The notes: generated by a model not told the origin, from the sequence alone. DNA of 64,000 nt from Larix kaempferi (GCA_027924585.1 BSBM01000361.1:64261501-64325500), one strand, 5' to 3'. Counted from the stretch's first letter, positions 12,089 to 23,347 are shown. Translations and numbers: made by a program.

Positions 12089-12780
12089 AAAGGCTGGGTT
12101 AGAAAATAGAGGTTGGCAGTTTTGGGAGTAATGCATGGTCAACTATGAGCACATCTGTGTAACATGAGCATTTTGCAGCCTCAGTAACAGGTTCTATTTT
12201 TGAATAAACATGATGATGATTTGCCCTTGTATTATATGAATTGTCTTTCTGATAACTTTGTTATGTATATGGTCATATATATTCCATTACAATAATTCTT
12301 ATCATGAAAAGACAGTTATCTTTTTATTTTTATAAACATTGACAGTTTCACTTCATGATTTAGGATCATAGTACCTATATATTGAACTTTGTGATATACT
12401 CCATGTTATGCAGTATTTATTTAGATTTCCTGTAACTCTGATTTCATACCAGCCTATCCTTTTAAAAGTGTCATGTTTGCTTGTAAAGATTGTAAATACC
12501 CATATAATACAGTATGGATTGTGTGATATATGCAAAACAGATTTGATTTAATATTAATTGACATATACCAGTTTGGTTTCTTGTAAATTGTGTGATGCCT
12601 TTACAATTTTTGATTTCATATAAATTGGTATTTTGAGTGTGATTTTATTTGATTTTTATATTTTCAAACCAAGATTTCCTTAAGCTTGAATCCCGTAGTC
12701 TAGGTTCAACTTTAGGGATAACAGAGACAATTTTCGAAAGATTTCTGTTCCTGGTGTGCATTTTCGGCAGACAACATCTT

Positions 12781-12798
12781 TGGCGTCGTTGCCGGGAA
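12781..12798 (+). promoter_or_regulatory. primer-binding site, tRNA-Asp type (element A)
   Basis: TGGCGTCGTTGCCGGGAA starts four bases after the 5' LTR end. It differs by one base from the plant tRNA-Asp complement used by Tat/Athila-type gypsy elements (TGGCGCCGTTGCCGGG). It marks the true end of the interrupted 5' LTR. Confidence 0.9.
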
Positions 12799-12911
12799 CA
12801 AATCTTTTTGTTTCTGGACGACCTTTGTTTCTTTTTAGTTTTTTACCTTTTTCCCTTTTTTGGTAGATTTTTTTTAGTCCAATTACTCTCCGAAATTAGA
12901 CTTGAATCCAC

Positions 12912-14544
12912 TTGGCGACTCCACTGTCAGTAAACACCTCAAGGTATTCAACTAGAAGAAACTCTGAAGGTTTACTCAATTTCATACCCGAGCCTGAAAA
13001 GGTTTACAGGAGGAGATTAAATAAACTTGCTTCTCGTCAGATCCTTGAAGATCTTGGATCTCAGTCTGTTTCAGACATCCATACTTTATTTCAAGAAAAC
13101 TTTGAAAACAATAATTGTTTCCTTACCACGATGAACGAGTATTTTACTCAGTTGGATTTCTCTCAGATAGCAGTCCAACCCCATGAGGTTCCTGAGAAGG
13201 CTATATAGATAAACTCATCACTTTCACTGGCACTGATGCCTCTACCTCTGCTGAGCAACATCTCAGAAACTTTTCCAGACACTGTGGTTCCTATGTCAAG
13301 GGTGCTGACAAACAGGAAGATGTATACATGACTCTTTTTGCTTTATCTTTGAATGGTAAAGCTGGAAACTGGTATGACAACTTGCCAAATAACTCATTCG
13401 CTACCATGGCAGCCTTCAAGACTGCTTTCCTCAACAAATTTGGCAGTAAAAAAGAACCTAGACATCTAGTGGCATCCTTGACCAGTATGAAGAAATCAGA
13501 TACTGAAACCATGGATGAATTCAACACTAGGCTCATGGAGTTGTCTAATTCCATCTCTGCTACTTATGCACCTCCTGCAGCTTCCACATTGGATTATTAC
13601 ATAGAAGCATTAAGTGGCAAGATACAGTATCAGATAAGAGACAAGGAACCCACCATATTGCTTCAAGCTCAGGAATTGGCTATCAAAATTGACAGAAACA
13701 TGCAGTCTTCAGGAGAGTCAAACATCCAAGGTTACTTTAGATCATCAACTCCTCTGAAAACTGTTGAGCCTAAAGAAAAAGAGCCTTCAAACAATTCCTA
13801 TGAAAAGAAGCTTATGGATATAACTGAGAAAATGCAAGACATGGAGAGGAAATACTTGGCACAATTAAAGGAGGTTCAGAATCGGGTCATTACTGTTGAA
13901 AGGACTCAACCCCCCCACCTCCTAGAACATTTCCTGCAAAACCAACATGGTAGAGAAAAATTCCCAACCATGAACAGAGGCCTCCTCATCAATTAGAGGC
14001 TGCTAACATGGTTGAATCATACAAACCATTTTGTAGGGCATGCAAAGATTTCCATGAGGAATCTGGTTATCATTATGCATGCTATGTTCAGGAGCATGGT
14101 TATCCTGAGGGTTGTGGTCCTAGCACGTCTGCAAGCGAGCCTGAATTCATCAACCATGTAGGGGACATCTATGGCAATCCTAGGGATAGTTGGACTCAAG
14201 CCAACCAAGGTCATCAAAGGGTTGATAACTTGACTCAATATTATGGTGAGATGCCATCTAATGTCAACAACAATGAGAACTTCAAAGGCATAACTTATCA
14301 AAGAAGACCGAAGGAAGGATCCACTCAAACGGCTCCTAAGGTAACAATTCCTAACACAACTCAAGAATCTAATGATGAAAAGGAAACTGTTGCTTTAATT
14401 TTTTATTTAGGTAGTTGGTTGGCCAACTCTAAAGTTCCAGTCCCCGTATTGGAGCTATGCAAGATTCTTGGTCAGAAAGAGAAGCTTTTGAAAATGCTAG
14501 ACACTCAAGCAGATGATGTCCCCCCCCTATCTCAAAACCTATAG
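12912..14544 (+). pseudogene. gag: gag of element A (capsid and zinc-finger region), frameshifted
   Basis: Gag would form the particle that packages element RNA. The coding trace uses three frames. The N-terminal part (12912-13208, without a clear ATG) holds IPEPEKVYRRR. The Retrotrans_gag-like capsid part (about 13209-13915) holds MTLFALSLNGKAGNWYDNLP and FKTAFLNKFG. The C-terminal part (to 14544) has a Cys/His cluster FCRACKDFHEES...YAC resembling an atypical zinc finger. Frame changes occur near 13206, at a 7-C run (13910-13916) and at an 8-C run (14520-14527). A TAG at 13951-13953 lies in the frame that continues. It cannot yield full Gag without correction. Confidence 0.85.
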
Positions 14545-14567
14545 CACCTGAAAGACCTTCCACTCCT

Positions 14568-15215
14568 GTGAGACCTTCCACACCTACAAGGCCTTCTACT
14601 CCCAAGAAAGTGACTTTTGCCAACATAGTGGAACAACCTTCAATTAGTCAAGAAAATATATATGAAGACCCTCCTGTAATCTTACAGACTAGGGACCCAA
14701 GAAAAGAGGATCACCCTCCTTTTTATTTATCATTGATGATAGGTGATCTTCTCCTGCACAACTGTATGTTAGATTCAGGATCGGGATCCAATCTCATGAC
14801 TAAGAAGGTCATGCAACAACTTGGCCTTAGAACCACACGCCCTTACCAAAATGTATGTGCCATGGATTCTAGACCTATCAAAGTTGAAGATATGATTGAG
14901 AAACACCATGTTAAATTAGCCAAGTATCCGGACATTCATGTTACCATGGATATCCTTGTCATAGATGTACCGGATAAATGGGGTATGCTATTATCTAAGA
15001 AATTTGGTGCCACTTTGGGAGGATCCATTCAAATGGATTGGACATATGCCACTGCACCTGCATCAGAAGACTCACTAGTTAAGTTACATACTGAAAAAGA
15101 GAAGAGATGTCATGTTGAAAACCCGGAAAGACCTTCAAATGAGTATGTAAACAACTCTAGTGAACTTGGAATATATCAGATTAACTTCACCTTCTTGGAA
15201 CCCATCCAAGAATAG
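14568..15215 (+). pseudogene. pro: aspartic protease domain of element A pol
   Basis: A retropepsin-like domain that would cut the Gag-Pol polyprotein. The active site is LDSGSGSNLM (D-S-G) near residue 67, preceded by a proline-rich linker with RPSTP repeated three times (the first copy lies just upstream of 14568 in the same frame). The frame ends at TAG 15213-15215, but the same frame continues directly into the RNase H domain after 24 bases, so the stop looks like a nonsense mutation in a longer polyprotein. The upstream junction with gag needs a frame change at the 8-C run. Confidence 0.85.
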
Positions 15216-15239
15216 ATTAAGTATGAAAAAATTAATGAG

Positions 15240-15626
15240 TTGTGGAGAATGAACTTTGATGGGGCATATTCCAGAGCTTGTAAGGGGGCTGGTGTTGTTA
15301 TCATTTCACCAAAGGGAAAGGTTTTTGACTTTGCTTTCAGATTAGAGTTTGAAGCAACAAACAATGTGGCAGAGTATGAGGCACTTCTACTAGGCATTGA
15401 GATAGCCAAGGACATGGGAATCAAATTGCTGAGTATTAAGGGGGATTCTGATATGATCGTCCAACAAATTAAAGGTCAGTTTGCATGTAAGTGTCAGAGA
15501 CTTAAGAAGTATCGAAATGCAATTTGGGACACAATGGAATTTTTTGATGCCCTTAATATAGAAGCAATCCCTCGAGATCAGAATAGTGCCGCTGACAGAC
15601 TTGCAGTTTCAGCTTCGACACTTTAA
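15240..15626 (+). pseudogene. archaeal-type RNase H (second RNase H) placed before RT
   Basis: The 128-residue segment reads as an archaeal/plant-type RNase HI. It contains FDGAYS...GAGVVI, NNVAEYEALLLG, KGDSDMIVQQIKG and DQNSAADRLA. Catalytic acids are all present (D7, E45, D69, D119). It resembles the extra RNase H acquired by Tat-clade gypsy elements, where it would digest RNA in RNA:DNA hybrids. It lies in the protease frame, between protease and RT, whereas in the Retand/Ogre arrangement I know it follows the RT-linked RNase H. The frame ends at TAA 15624-15626. Confidence 0.88.
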
Positions 15627-15638
15627 CCATCAGATGAG

Positions 15639-15857
15639 ATGTTAGAGGGGGATTGCCCTTTGGAAATTAACTTTAGACCTTCGATTCCTGATAATATTGA
15701 GCATTGGCAGGTTTTTCAAGATGATGAACAAATACTAAAGTTCATTAATAATATTGATGAGTTCTCCAATTATAAAGCCAATGATCATGAGGAAGGTAAA
15801 GAGTATCAAGATGAGGGTAACCGCTTCAATCCTGTCCCACGTGGCTTTGTTCCTTAG
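15639..15857 (+). pseudogene. pol linker between RNase H and RT, element A
   Basis: The RNase H frame stays open from 15639 to TAG 15855-15857. It encodes an acidic stretch (DNIEHWQVFQDDEQ, FNPVPRGFVP) with no catalytic motif. It probably joins the upstream RNase H to the RT. RT continues in another frame, so a frameshift lies near 15860-15905. Confidence 0.6.
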
Positions 15858-15904
15858 AGAACATCTTTGACAGACATGATAGAAGAAAGAGTAGTGTTGA
15901 TCAA

Positions 15905-17269
15905 ATGAAGCCGGGTGAATACATCGAAATCGATATTGGGACAGAAACAGAACCAAGAATAATAAAAATTGGAAAAGGTACCTCTGAAAAGGAAAGGAAC
16001 ATCTTTATAAACTTGGTAAAAGAATATAGGGATGTGTTTGCCTTCACTTATGACGAGCTTAAAGCATATAGGGAAGATGTCTTTCAGCACACCATTCCCT
16101 TGAAACCTGAATGTCAAAAAGGCAAGCCTTTCCGACAAAAACTTAGGCAAATAAACCCTAAGTTGGCACCCATTGTAAAGAACGAGCTAGAAAAGATGTT
16201 AGCAGCAGGAATAATAGCTCCTACACGCCATTCAACATGGTGCTCTAACTTAGTAGTAGTTAGAAAAAAGAATGGGAGTTTAAGGATATGTATAGATTTT
16301 AGAAATCTGAACATAACATGTCAGAAGGACAATTACCCCCTCCCCAACATGGAGACCCTCCTCCAACGGGTCACTGCATCAAGCATGATGTCAATGCTAG
16401 ATGGTTTTTCAGTTTATAATCAGGTAGTCATTCAAGAAGAGGATAGACACAAAACCACTTTCACAACTCCTTGGGGCACATTTGAATATCTGAGAATGCC
16501 TTTTGGGCTTTTGAATGCTGGAGCTACCTTCCAAAGGGCCATGGATTATGCCTTCAAGGAGTTGATTTGCAAAATCATTGAGATCTACCAAGATGATCTC
16601 ACTATATTTTCGAAAGATAGATCCAACCATGTTGGTCATCTCAGGCAGGTATTTGAGCGATGTAGGAAATATGGCATTTCCTTGAATCCGGCCAAGTCAG
16701 TATTAGGTATTGAAGAAGGAAAGCTTTTGGGTCACATCATTAACAAAGACGGGGTCAAAATTGACCCTGAAACAATAGAGGCTATACAAAATATTCCTCT
16801 TCCAAGAAATGTTAAGGGCCTCCAATCATTTAATGGTCATATTATCTTCATAAGGAGATTCATTCCTAACCGAGCTGAACTCATGAAACCTATGCAGGCT
16901 CTTCTAAAAAAGAATGCTAAGTTTATATGGACAAGTGAAGGAATAAGTGCTTTTGACACCATAAAAGATGCCATCACTAGGTCACCTGTCTTAGTCAGCC
17001 CGGATTACACGAAGGATTTCATGATCTTTTCTTTTGCCTTAGAAGACACCATTGCCGGTGTGTTGCTCCAAAAGAACTTTGAAGGGTTCGAGCAACCAAT
17101 TACCTTCATGAGTAGAGCCTTGCAGAATTCCGAGCTAAAGTACACAATCATGGAAAAGCAAGCTTATGCCTTAGTAAAATATTTAAAGCATTTCAAAACT
17201 TATATTGGATATTCAAAGGTCATTGGATATGTCCCCCATGCTGCAGTGAAAGACATCCCGTCTCAATAG
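15905..17269 (+). pseudogene. pol: reverse transcriptase plus degenerate RNase H, element A pol
   Basis: RT makes cDNA from element RNA in cytoplasmic particles. Seen in order: the entry motif VVVRKKNGSLRICIDFRNLN (about residues 117-136), LDGFSVYNQ with catalytic D166, MPFGLLNAGATFQRAM, and YQDDLTIFS (228-236). After a thumb-like region the RT-linked RNase H follows (about 366-454). Its usual T-D-A-S is replaced by F-S-F-A and its D-H by P-H, so its active site is lost. That fits Tat-type elements in which a second RNase H does the work. TAG at 17267-17269 cuts it from integrase, which continues in the same frame. Confidence 0.92.
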
Positions 17270-17368
17270 GATTGCTTAGGAATAAGGGGCACATGGGTAT
17301 CCAAGATCCAGGAATATGATTTAGAGAAAAAGCCCACCAAGTTAATCAAGGGGCTGGGTCTTGTTAAA

Positions 17369-18760
17369 ATGCTCACTCAAAAGAATGAAGAGGCCATTGA
17401 AATGATTGCTGAAAACAACACTCCTCAACCAGCCATGACTCCTGCACTTCAGGAACTTGACAACCACTGGTATTCCGACATCATTTTCTTCTTGCTCCAT
17501 TTTACTTGCCCTGATCACCTCAAAGGTCACAAACGAAGGGCTTTAAGACTCAAAACTGCTAGGTATTGCCTTACCCAAGAGGGTCTGGGTTGGAGGAGCC
17601 CAAATGGCATCATACTTAGGCGTGTTAATGAACAAGATTCCAAGAAAATCTTGATTGAGTTCCACTCAAGATTTTGTGGAGGCCATTATGCAGCAAATAC
17701 AACTACCCACAAGATCCTGAGAGCTGGATACTATTGGCCCACTATCTTCACAGATGTTCATAAACATGTCAAGTGTTGCCAAGAGTGTCAGCTTTTTATT
17801 GGGAAGCAGAAGTTGGCTGCACTTCCCCTTACATCAGTTGTGGTCCTTGCCCCTTTTCAGCAATGGGGGCTTGACTTTATCGACAAGTTCAAGGATAACT
17901 CCACCAATGGATTTTGCTGGATTCTTACGGGAACCGATTACTTCACTAAGTGGATAGAGGCCATACCTACTAAGACAACCACTGAAAAAGTTGTTATGGA
18001 TTTCATTGAGGAAAGAATAATCGCCATATTCAGAATCCCCTTAAAAATAACAACCGATAATGCCAAGGCCTTCAGTTTAGGAGAAGTTAATGACTTCTGC
18101 TTCAAGTATGGCATTATCCTATCCCACTCCTCGGATTATTATTCACAGGGAAATGGACTTGCTGAGTCCACTAATAAAAACCTAATGACCATTCTTAAGA
18201 AAACTGTAGGTGACAATAAGAGAGCATGGGATAGCAAAATTAAGTATGCTGTGTGGGATGATAGGATAACCAAGAAGAACTCTACAGGGAAGTCCCCTTT
18301 TGAGTTAGTATATGGTCTTACAGCCACCCTTTTGGTCAGCATGTAGATTCCAATCTTCAAATTGTTAAGTGAGTATGGAACGGAAAGATTGGTAATGGAG
18401 TAGAGGATCAATCAGATTATCGAGTTAGATGAGGCAAGAAGAGCTGCCCTTGATCAGTCCCTAAGACATCGAGAAAGTATGAAGGGCACCTTTGACAAGT
18501 TGGCCAAGCCGAGACCCTTCCAAGTGGGAGATACTATTCTCTTATGGGACAAAAGAAGGGAGAAGCCTGGGAAGCATGGGAAATTCGACATCCTTTGGAA
18601 AGGCCCATTTATCATCCATGCCATTACTGGCACTAATTCTTTCTTGCTGAATACCATGGAAGGAGAAAGATTGAGCCTACCCATGAATGGGAAACACCTT
18701 AAGCCTTTCTATCGAGATAACATCCAAGATGACCAAGGGGTCATCTCAGGGCTTCTCTAA
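17369..18760 (+). pseudogene. int: integrase of element A with C-terminal GPF module
   Basis: Integrase inserts the cDNA into nuclear DNA. The zinc-binding part has H99, H106, C137 and C140 (numbered from 17369; GGHYAANTTTHK, CCQECQ). The core has D169 (GLDFIDKF), D230 (TTDNAKAF) and E266 (GLAESTNK), spaced D-60-D-35-E as expected. TAG codons at 18344-18346 and 18401-18403 interrupt the same frame. The C-terminal part (18479-18760) keeps FQVGDTILLWD and LWKGPFIIH, the GPY/F-like module. There is no chromodomain and no env-like ORF after it. Confidence 0.9.
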
Positions 18761-19090
18761 ACCCATCCTTGTTGTAGTTTTATGTATTTTACTTCTGTAC
18801 CATATTGATGTATCATATGCATGTATAGCATGTTGTATCATAGCATTTGTATATTAGTTGTTGTATCATATTTCATATATATGCTAGAAAAGGAAAAAAT
18901 ATTTCATGTACTTTTGATTAGAAAAGCAAAAAATATTTTACATGTTGGTATTTCATTTTGGCATATTTTTATCATGTATATGGGACTTATACACTTTTGT
19001 TTCCATGCAGGAAACATCTATTCCAGGGTTCTCGAACACTCTCTTTGATCCATGAATCAAACGAGTGCTTGTCCCACAGTTGGAGCCAGA
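18761..19090 (+). other. 3' untranslated region of element A, no clear polypurine tract
   Basis: It is AT-rich up to about 18980, with repeated TGTATCATA phrases. The bases just before the 3' LTR (GTTGGAGCCAGA) are not a convincing purine run, unlike copia-2. The plus-strand primer site may be mutated or atypical. Confidence 0.5.
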
Positions 19091-22000
19091 TGTTACCAAC
19101 TTATTTGTACCATAGTTGGATTATCTGAAGAGTCGCCATATTACAAACACGATAAGTGTTTGTGTTCCAGTGTATCAGATGATCCATTTTTTGTGCCTAG
19201 CCAGTTTTGGCTAGTCAGTTTGTTGTTTGTCTTGAAATGACCATGCCCCACGGGGTTTTTGTAATAAAGTGTACTAGTAGGATTTGAGTGACTCGGTCAC
19301 CCATGATTGGTTTATCAACTAAGGTATTCCAAAGAGTTTTTTACCCTGATCAGTTATACTTTGCCTTCAGCCGAGATATAATTGACAAGGTTTTCTCCCG
19401 CTTCCTCCAAAGCTGGAATGCTCGATTTTGAAATTCTGGCCATGGGGGGTTATTAGAGTCCAAATGATGTATATAAGCCTACTAAAAACTATGAGTCGAG
19501 TTAGTGGTCATTTCCTAGGTCTGTAGTGGTTTTTAGACGTCGTTTGAAATTTTTTTACCGGACGCGTTGTACAGTTAATTATTTTATTTTTTAATAATTA
19601 ATTTTTCCATAGTTTAATGGAAAAATTCAATTTGTAATATGTCAGTCGTCCGGGGGTGTTTTCCAGTGATTGGAGGCTCAATTCCTAAGCCAAAAATCAC
19701 ACTTAGACCCCAGACACCTTTATCCTAAGTTTCGGATCGTCATTTGGCCACTTAATTAATAAATCCTCAAAAAATCAATAAAAGAGGAATATTAATTAAT
19801 TAAATAAAAAAATTACTAATTGGAGATAATCCAATTCTCGCAGATTTAATTAAAATGGATTAAAATAAAAGGCTAAATGACATGGCACCAGGCATTAATT
19901 ATCATTCCATTCATCTCCAAGTGGACCCGTGCAACTATCCAGTCAACATTAGTTCATCTCCTCCAAAAGAATTCGCCTACCTCAAGTGGAAATTCGATTT
20001 TGTGATGTGGAGAGGTTATTAAATGTGAATTGAGTTAAGTGTTTGTTGCATTTAATGGGAATGGGGGCACCTTGCTTAGGTGGAGGCCACCTCCCACTCT
20101 CAACCACCAAGTTCTCAATCAAGTGCAAGTTCAACTCCAAGCATATCTACCTCATCCACACGTGTTCTCTCCTCCCTCACGTTAATCTAGGATTGGAGCT
20201 CGGGTTTGCTATGTGGCATTCAATATATGGTTTGGTTGTTAGTCCATTGGGTGGAATGGGGGGTGTCTTGCCAAGGTGGAGGCCACCTCCCCATTCACCT
20301 TAACTTCAACTCAAGTTACAATCAATTAGCTGGAGATCAACTTGCACTCCATCATCCACATGTCACCTATTATTGGAGTTCGACTTCACCACTGGAGTTT
20401 TGACTGGAATTTCGAATTTGTGAATGGTGCCATTGGATCTCCTTCATGCCAATTCGAATTAGGGTTTTGGTCTTTTGTTTTGTTATTTAAGAGAGTTCTT
20501 TTCCTCCCTTCTCATGGAGAATTGGGCATAGAAACTCTGGTGAAATTGTAAGCATTCTTTGTTAATAAAATATTTTCGACTTTGGAGGTCAGTTGCATTG
20601 GCTCTTGGCATTGTGTCTTCATTCTATTATGAAGTAATATTTCTTTCACCCTACTCTTTGATTTCAATTTTGATTATTGTATGCTTATTGAAGACTAACA
20701 ATCTAGTACTTAAGCTTCTAATCAAATTGTTATTGAGTGTTTGTGTCTTAAGGGGTTGCATCTAGTAGAGGATTTTGGCATCTAATACCTTCACTATGCA
20801 GGAACTCTATTGTTGATGGTCTTTTGTTTGCAGGGGTTCAAGCAATTTCGATCTTTCTTGCCTCATCCATCAAGCTATCAAAAAACATTTTTCTTGGTTA
20901 CTTGGTTACTTGGTTGCATTGGCTACTAGTTTGAGTAGTGGATCTTCAAGATTATCATTCCCATACTCTTCTTTGCCTTCTTTCTGTTAAGTTTTGGCTT
21001 GAGATAGTATCTTGGGATTTCATCCCAAGGGCCACATTATTTTGTGGCTGCTTCTTTATCCCCATTAGCATCCTTGCGGACAACCAGTTAGCTGGAAGGT
21101 TTTCGGGACTAGTGTTCTAGTAGCCGCCTTGTTCCAAGGTTTGACCCTACCATTGTTTGCTTCTTGGATTTTTGACTTGCTTTGGCCTTTCGTCCTCTTG
21201 ATTTTTGTGTCTTCATCCTCTTGATTTTTGCTTCCTTGTAGTTTCGTCCTCCTCCCCTTCTTGGTCTATTCGGCCTCCTCCCTCTTTGTAGCTTCGTCCT
21301 CTTCTACTTGTTGCTGTCCTCTTGTACTTGCTGCTGCTGCTGTCCTCTTCCTCTCCTCATTTTGCTGCTGTCCTATACATCTTCTTCTTGTCCAAACTTC
21401 TCTTCTTCTCCCCCTTCTTCTACCCATTCTTCAAAGCCCTTGTTTTAGTTAGTATAAATTAGATTGCATTACCATTCTTAGCTAGTTTTAGTTGCATTTC
21501 AATTTCTCATTTATATCTCATTTCAAAAGTTAAAACTTTTATTAAAAAGTGATTGTGCATATAGATTAGTGGTTAGTTTGCATCTAGTTTCCATTATTGC
21601 TTCTAGATCTTAAGTTTTTGCACTTGAGTCTCACTTAGTTTCATTTTTTGCAAGCTTAGATCTAGTTAGTTTCAAGTTTGTTTTGATTTTGCACTAATGC
21701 TAATGGGTGCATGAGTGTTGGACTTTTTTGTTGTAGGTGTTGAGAAGAGAACAAATCATCAAAGAGAAGCAAGAAGAAACTTGAACCAAAACCATTTGGA
21801 GATTACCCAAAGAAGAGGAAGAACTCATCAAGAAGAGCAAAAAACCATAAGGAAGATCCAAAACCAATGAAGATGACTTTAACCAAGAAGATTTAAAACT
21901 TCTCATTCTCCTTTTGTAAAAGAAGTCATAAGACTTCTTGTTTCAAGTTCTTTTTACTTTCAGTTTCTCTAATTGGTTGAAATTCCTCAAAAGTTGTAAT

Positions 22001-23347
22001 CATTAATGAAAGATCATTTTGAGTGGGGTTTTGAAGTCCCCACTCCCAACTTCCCCCATTTGGGGAAGTTTGTTGTGTGTTGTTTGCTTACTTTTTCCAC
22101 ACTTAGCTTAGTTTTACTTTCAGTTGGTTTACTTCACATATTGCAAGTACATTACATATTTATATTGCTAAATAAATCAACTTGCTTGCATTGTTATTGC
22201 TTTGCATTTGCATTTAGTTCAAATAAGTCTCTTGAACTTGTCGCAAGACAAGTCAAGAGCACTCTCTATCGGAGAGCATACTTGTATTATTGCATCCTGC
22301 ATTGCATGTAGATTATCTAAGAATCTTGAACTTTGTCATAAGACGAAGTCAAGACCACTCTCTGTCGGAGAGGTCTCATTGTGCTCTTAATAAAATACTT
22401 CAAACTCACACCCCCTTTTAAAATTTATTTTGTTGCTTTCCACCACCAAGTATGCTCTGCCGACTCTAAATAGTTGGATTTATTACTCAGAACGGTCACT
22501 GGATTTGATTAATCTCACAGGTGATAACCATAATAAAATCTTCACCCCCATAACCAACGAACTGGCGTTGTTGCGATAAATACTCAGGTAGTGGGCAAAT
22601 TCTTGTTGGTGACGCTGGAATCAACCGTTGTCATAGAGTTCTAGCTTGCTGGTTAAGTTCCTTGGACACCTAGCCTAGAATACTGGACGGTCCGTCAGGT
22701 CATCGAGAAGAGCCGCTGAAAGTATTTCTTCCCGGTTGGATTCAATACCTTGCTTTCTTAGCCTTAATAATCAAGATCACTAAAACACTCAAAATCAACC
22801 AAGATAACTTGCAAAACGATCCAACAAACATTATCTTGAGACTTGTATTGTCAGCATCCCTCAACACTTCACACATTTTACTCCATTTGGCATTGGTCTT
22901 TTTAAAGTTTCATATATTAACTTAATCTGGGCCATTTGTCCATTGGAATTTGTCTAAGTTATTTATTTGTGGGTGCTATCTTATTTCACAAGCCTTCATT
23001 GTATTGTTTATCTTTAAATCTTGTATCTTGTGATCGCAACGTGGATTGCTTTTTATGTTGTGTTTATCTCACTTTTATAAACTGTGATCTCATTATAAAA
23101 CTCCTAAAAAACACCCATCCGCATCCGCAACACCTTAAAAAACATTTAAAAACATAGGGCCATAGATAACTCTTTGTATGGATTACCCGCCTTGGCTTCA
23201 TTAGGAGTTTGCCTAAACGAAGGAGCTGGGATTCAGTTGACAGTGCCTGGCTCATTGCTTGACCCCAAGGCCACACCTCTCCCACTTGTAGTGAGGAGAC
23301 AACTTTCGAAAGATTTCTGCTGCTGGTGTGCATCTCGGCGGACAACA
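19091..23347 (+). repeat. 3' LTR of element A (4257 bp)
   Basis: It runs from TGTTACC to GACAACA and is followed by the duplication CAACC. It is uninterrupted, so it serves as the reference that exposes the insert in the 5' LTR. TATA-like TATTTAAG is at 20484-20491, a pyrimidine tract at about 21160-21450, and the two-hairpin cassette at 22228-22375. Short open frames inside it match those in the 5' LTR only because the LTRs match; they are not genes. Confidence 0.95.
22228..22375 (+). other. duplicated two-hairpin RNA cassette, element A 3' LTR
   Basis: Copies are at 22228-22278 and 22321-22375. Copy 1 is the cleanest: hairpin 1 has TCTTGA/TCAAGA and CTTGTC-GCAA-GACAAG with one bulged A, and GCAA is a GNRA tetraloop; hairpin 2 is CTCTC-TATCG-GAGAG. 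Copy 2 uses an ATAA loop and CTCTC-TGTCG-GAGAG, with GAC/GTC extending the stem past a CA bulge. Confidence 0.75.

Larger units (their letters stand above)
9507..12723 (+). mobile_element. 3217-bp TG...CA insertion in the 5' LTR, probably a solo LTR carrying an ORF
   Basis: The insert begins TGTTATCTCTAGGG and ends TAGGGATAACA. It is flanked by the duplication GAGAC (9502-9506 and 12724-12728). Removing it and one GAGAC restores the element A LTR exactly as in the 3' copy. Outer ends are inverted repeats (perfect for 7 bases; 17 of 22 match over the first 22). No internal direct repeats were seen, so it has no LTR pair of its own. TG/CA ends, a 5-bp duplication and a TATA box about 640 bases from the right end fit a single large LTR left by recombination. 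A DNA transposon with short terminal inverted repeats is the alternative. It carries one intact ORF. Confidence 0.85.
5315..12776 (+). repeat. 5' LTR of element A, split by a later insertion
   Basis: The LTR is collinear with the 3' LTR (19091-23347). It is interrupted after base 9506 and resumes at 12729; without the insert and duplicated GAGAC it is 4,240 bp, against 4,257 bp for its partner. It starts TGTTACC and ends GACAACA just before the PBS. The two LTRs differ by scattered substitutions, a few per hundred by eye, so element A is not recent. A TATA-like box lies about 1.4 kb in, leaving a predicted R/U5 leader of nearly 3 kb that contains a pyrimidine tract and a duplicated hairpin cassette. 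Confidence 0.95.
5315..23347 (+). mobile_element. Element A: complete, inactivated Ty3/gypsy (Tat-like) LTR retrotransposon
   Basis: The element is bounded by two LTRs that both start TGTTACCAAC and end GACAACA. The 5-bp target duplication CAACC lies at 5310-5314 and 23348-23352. The order is 5' LTR, Asp-type PBS, gag, protease, archaeal-like RNase H, RT with degenerate RNase H, integrase with a C-terminal GPF module, 3' LTR. Total span is 18,033 bp, of which 3,222 bp is a later insertion plus its target duplication in the 5' LTR. Frameshifts and stops run through gag and pol, so it cannot act alone. RT before integrase and a second, archaeal-type RNase H place it near the Tat clade (Ogre/Retand relatives). 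Confidence 0.95.

Noticed and set aside
18761-19090. Env-like or other extra ORF after integrase in element A
   Set aside because: Only short AT-rich frames without signal or membrane segments; the 75-codon frame at 18821-19048 lies in low-complexity TGTATCATA text.
5315-23347. Two separate elements, with the second PBS-like site at 12781 starting a new one
   Set aside because: The last 48 bases before 12777 match the 3' LTR end, and the GAGAC duplication shows one LTR split by an insertion.
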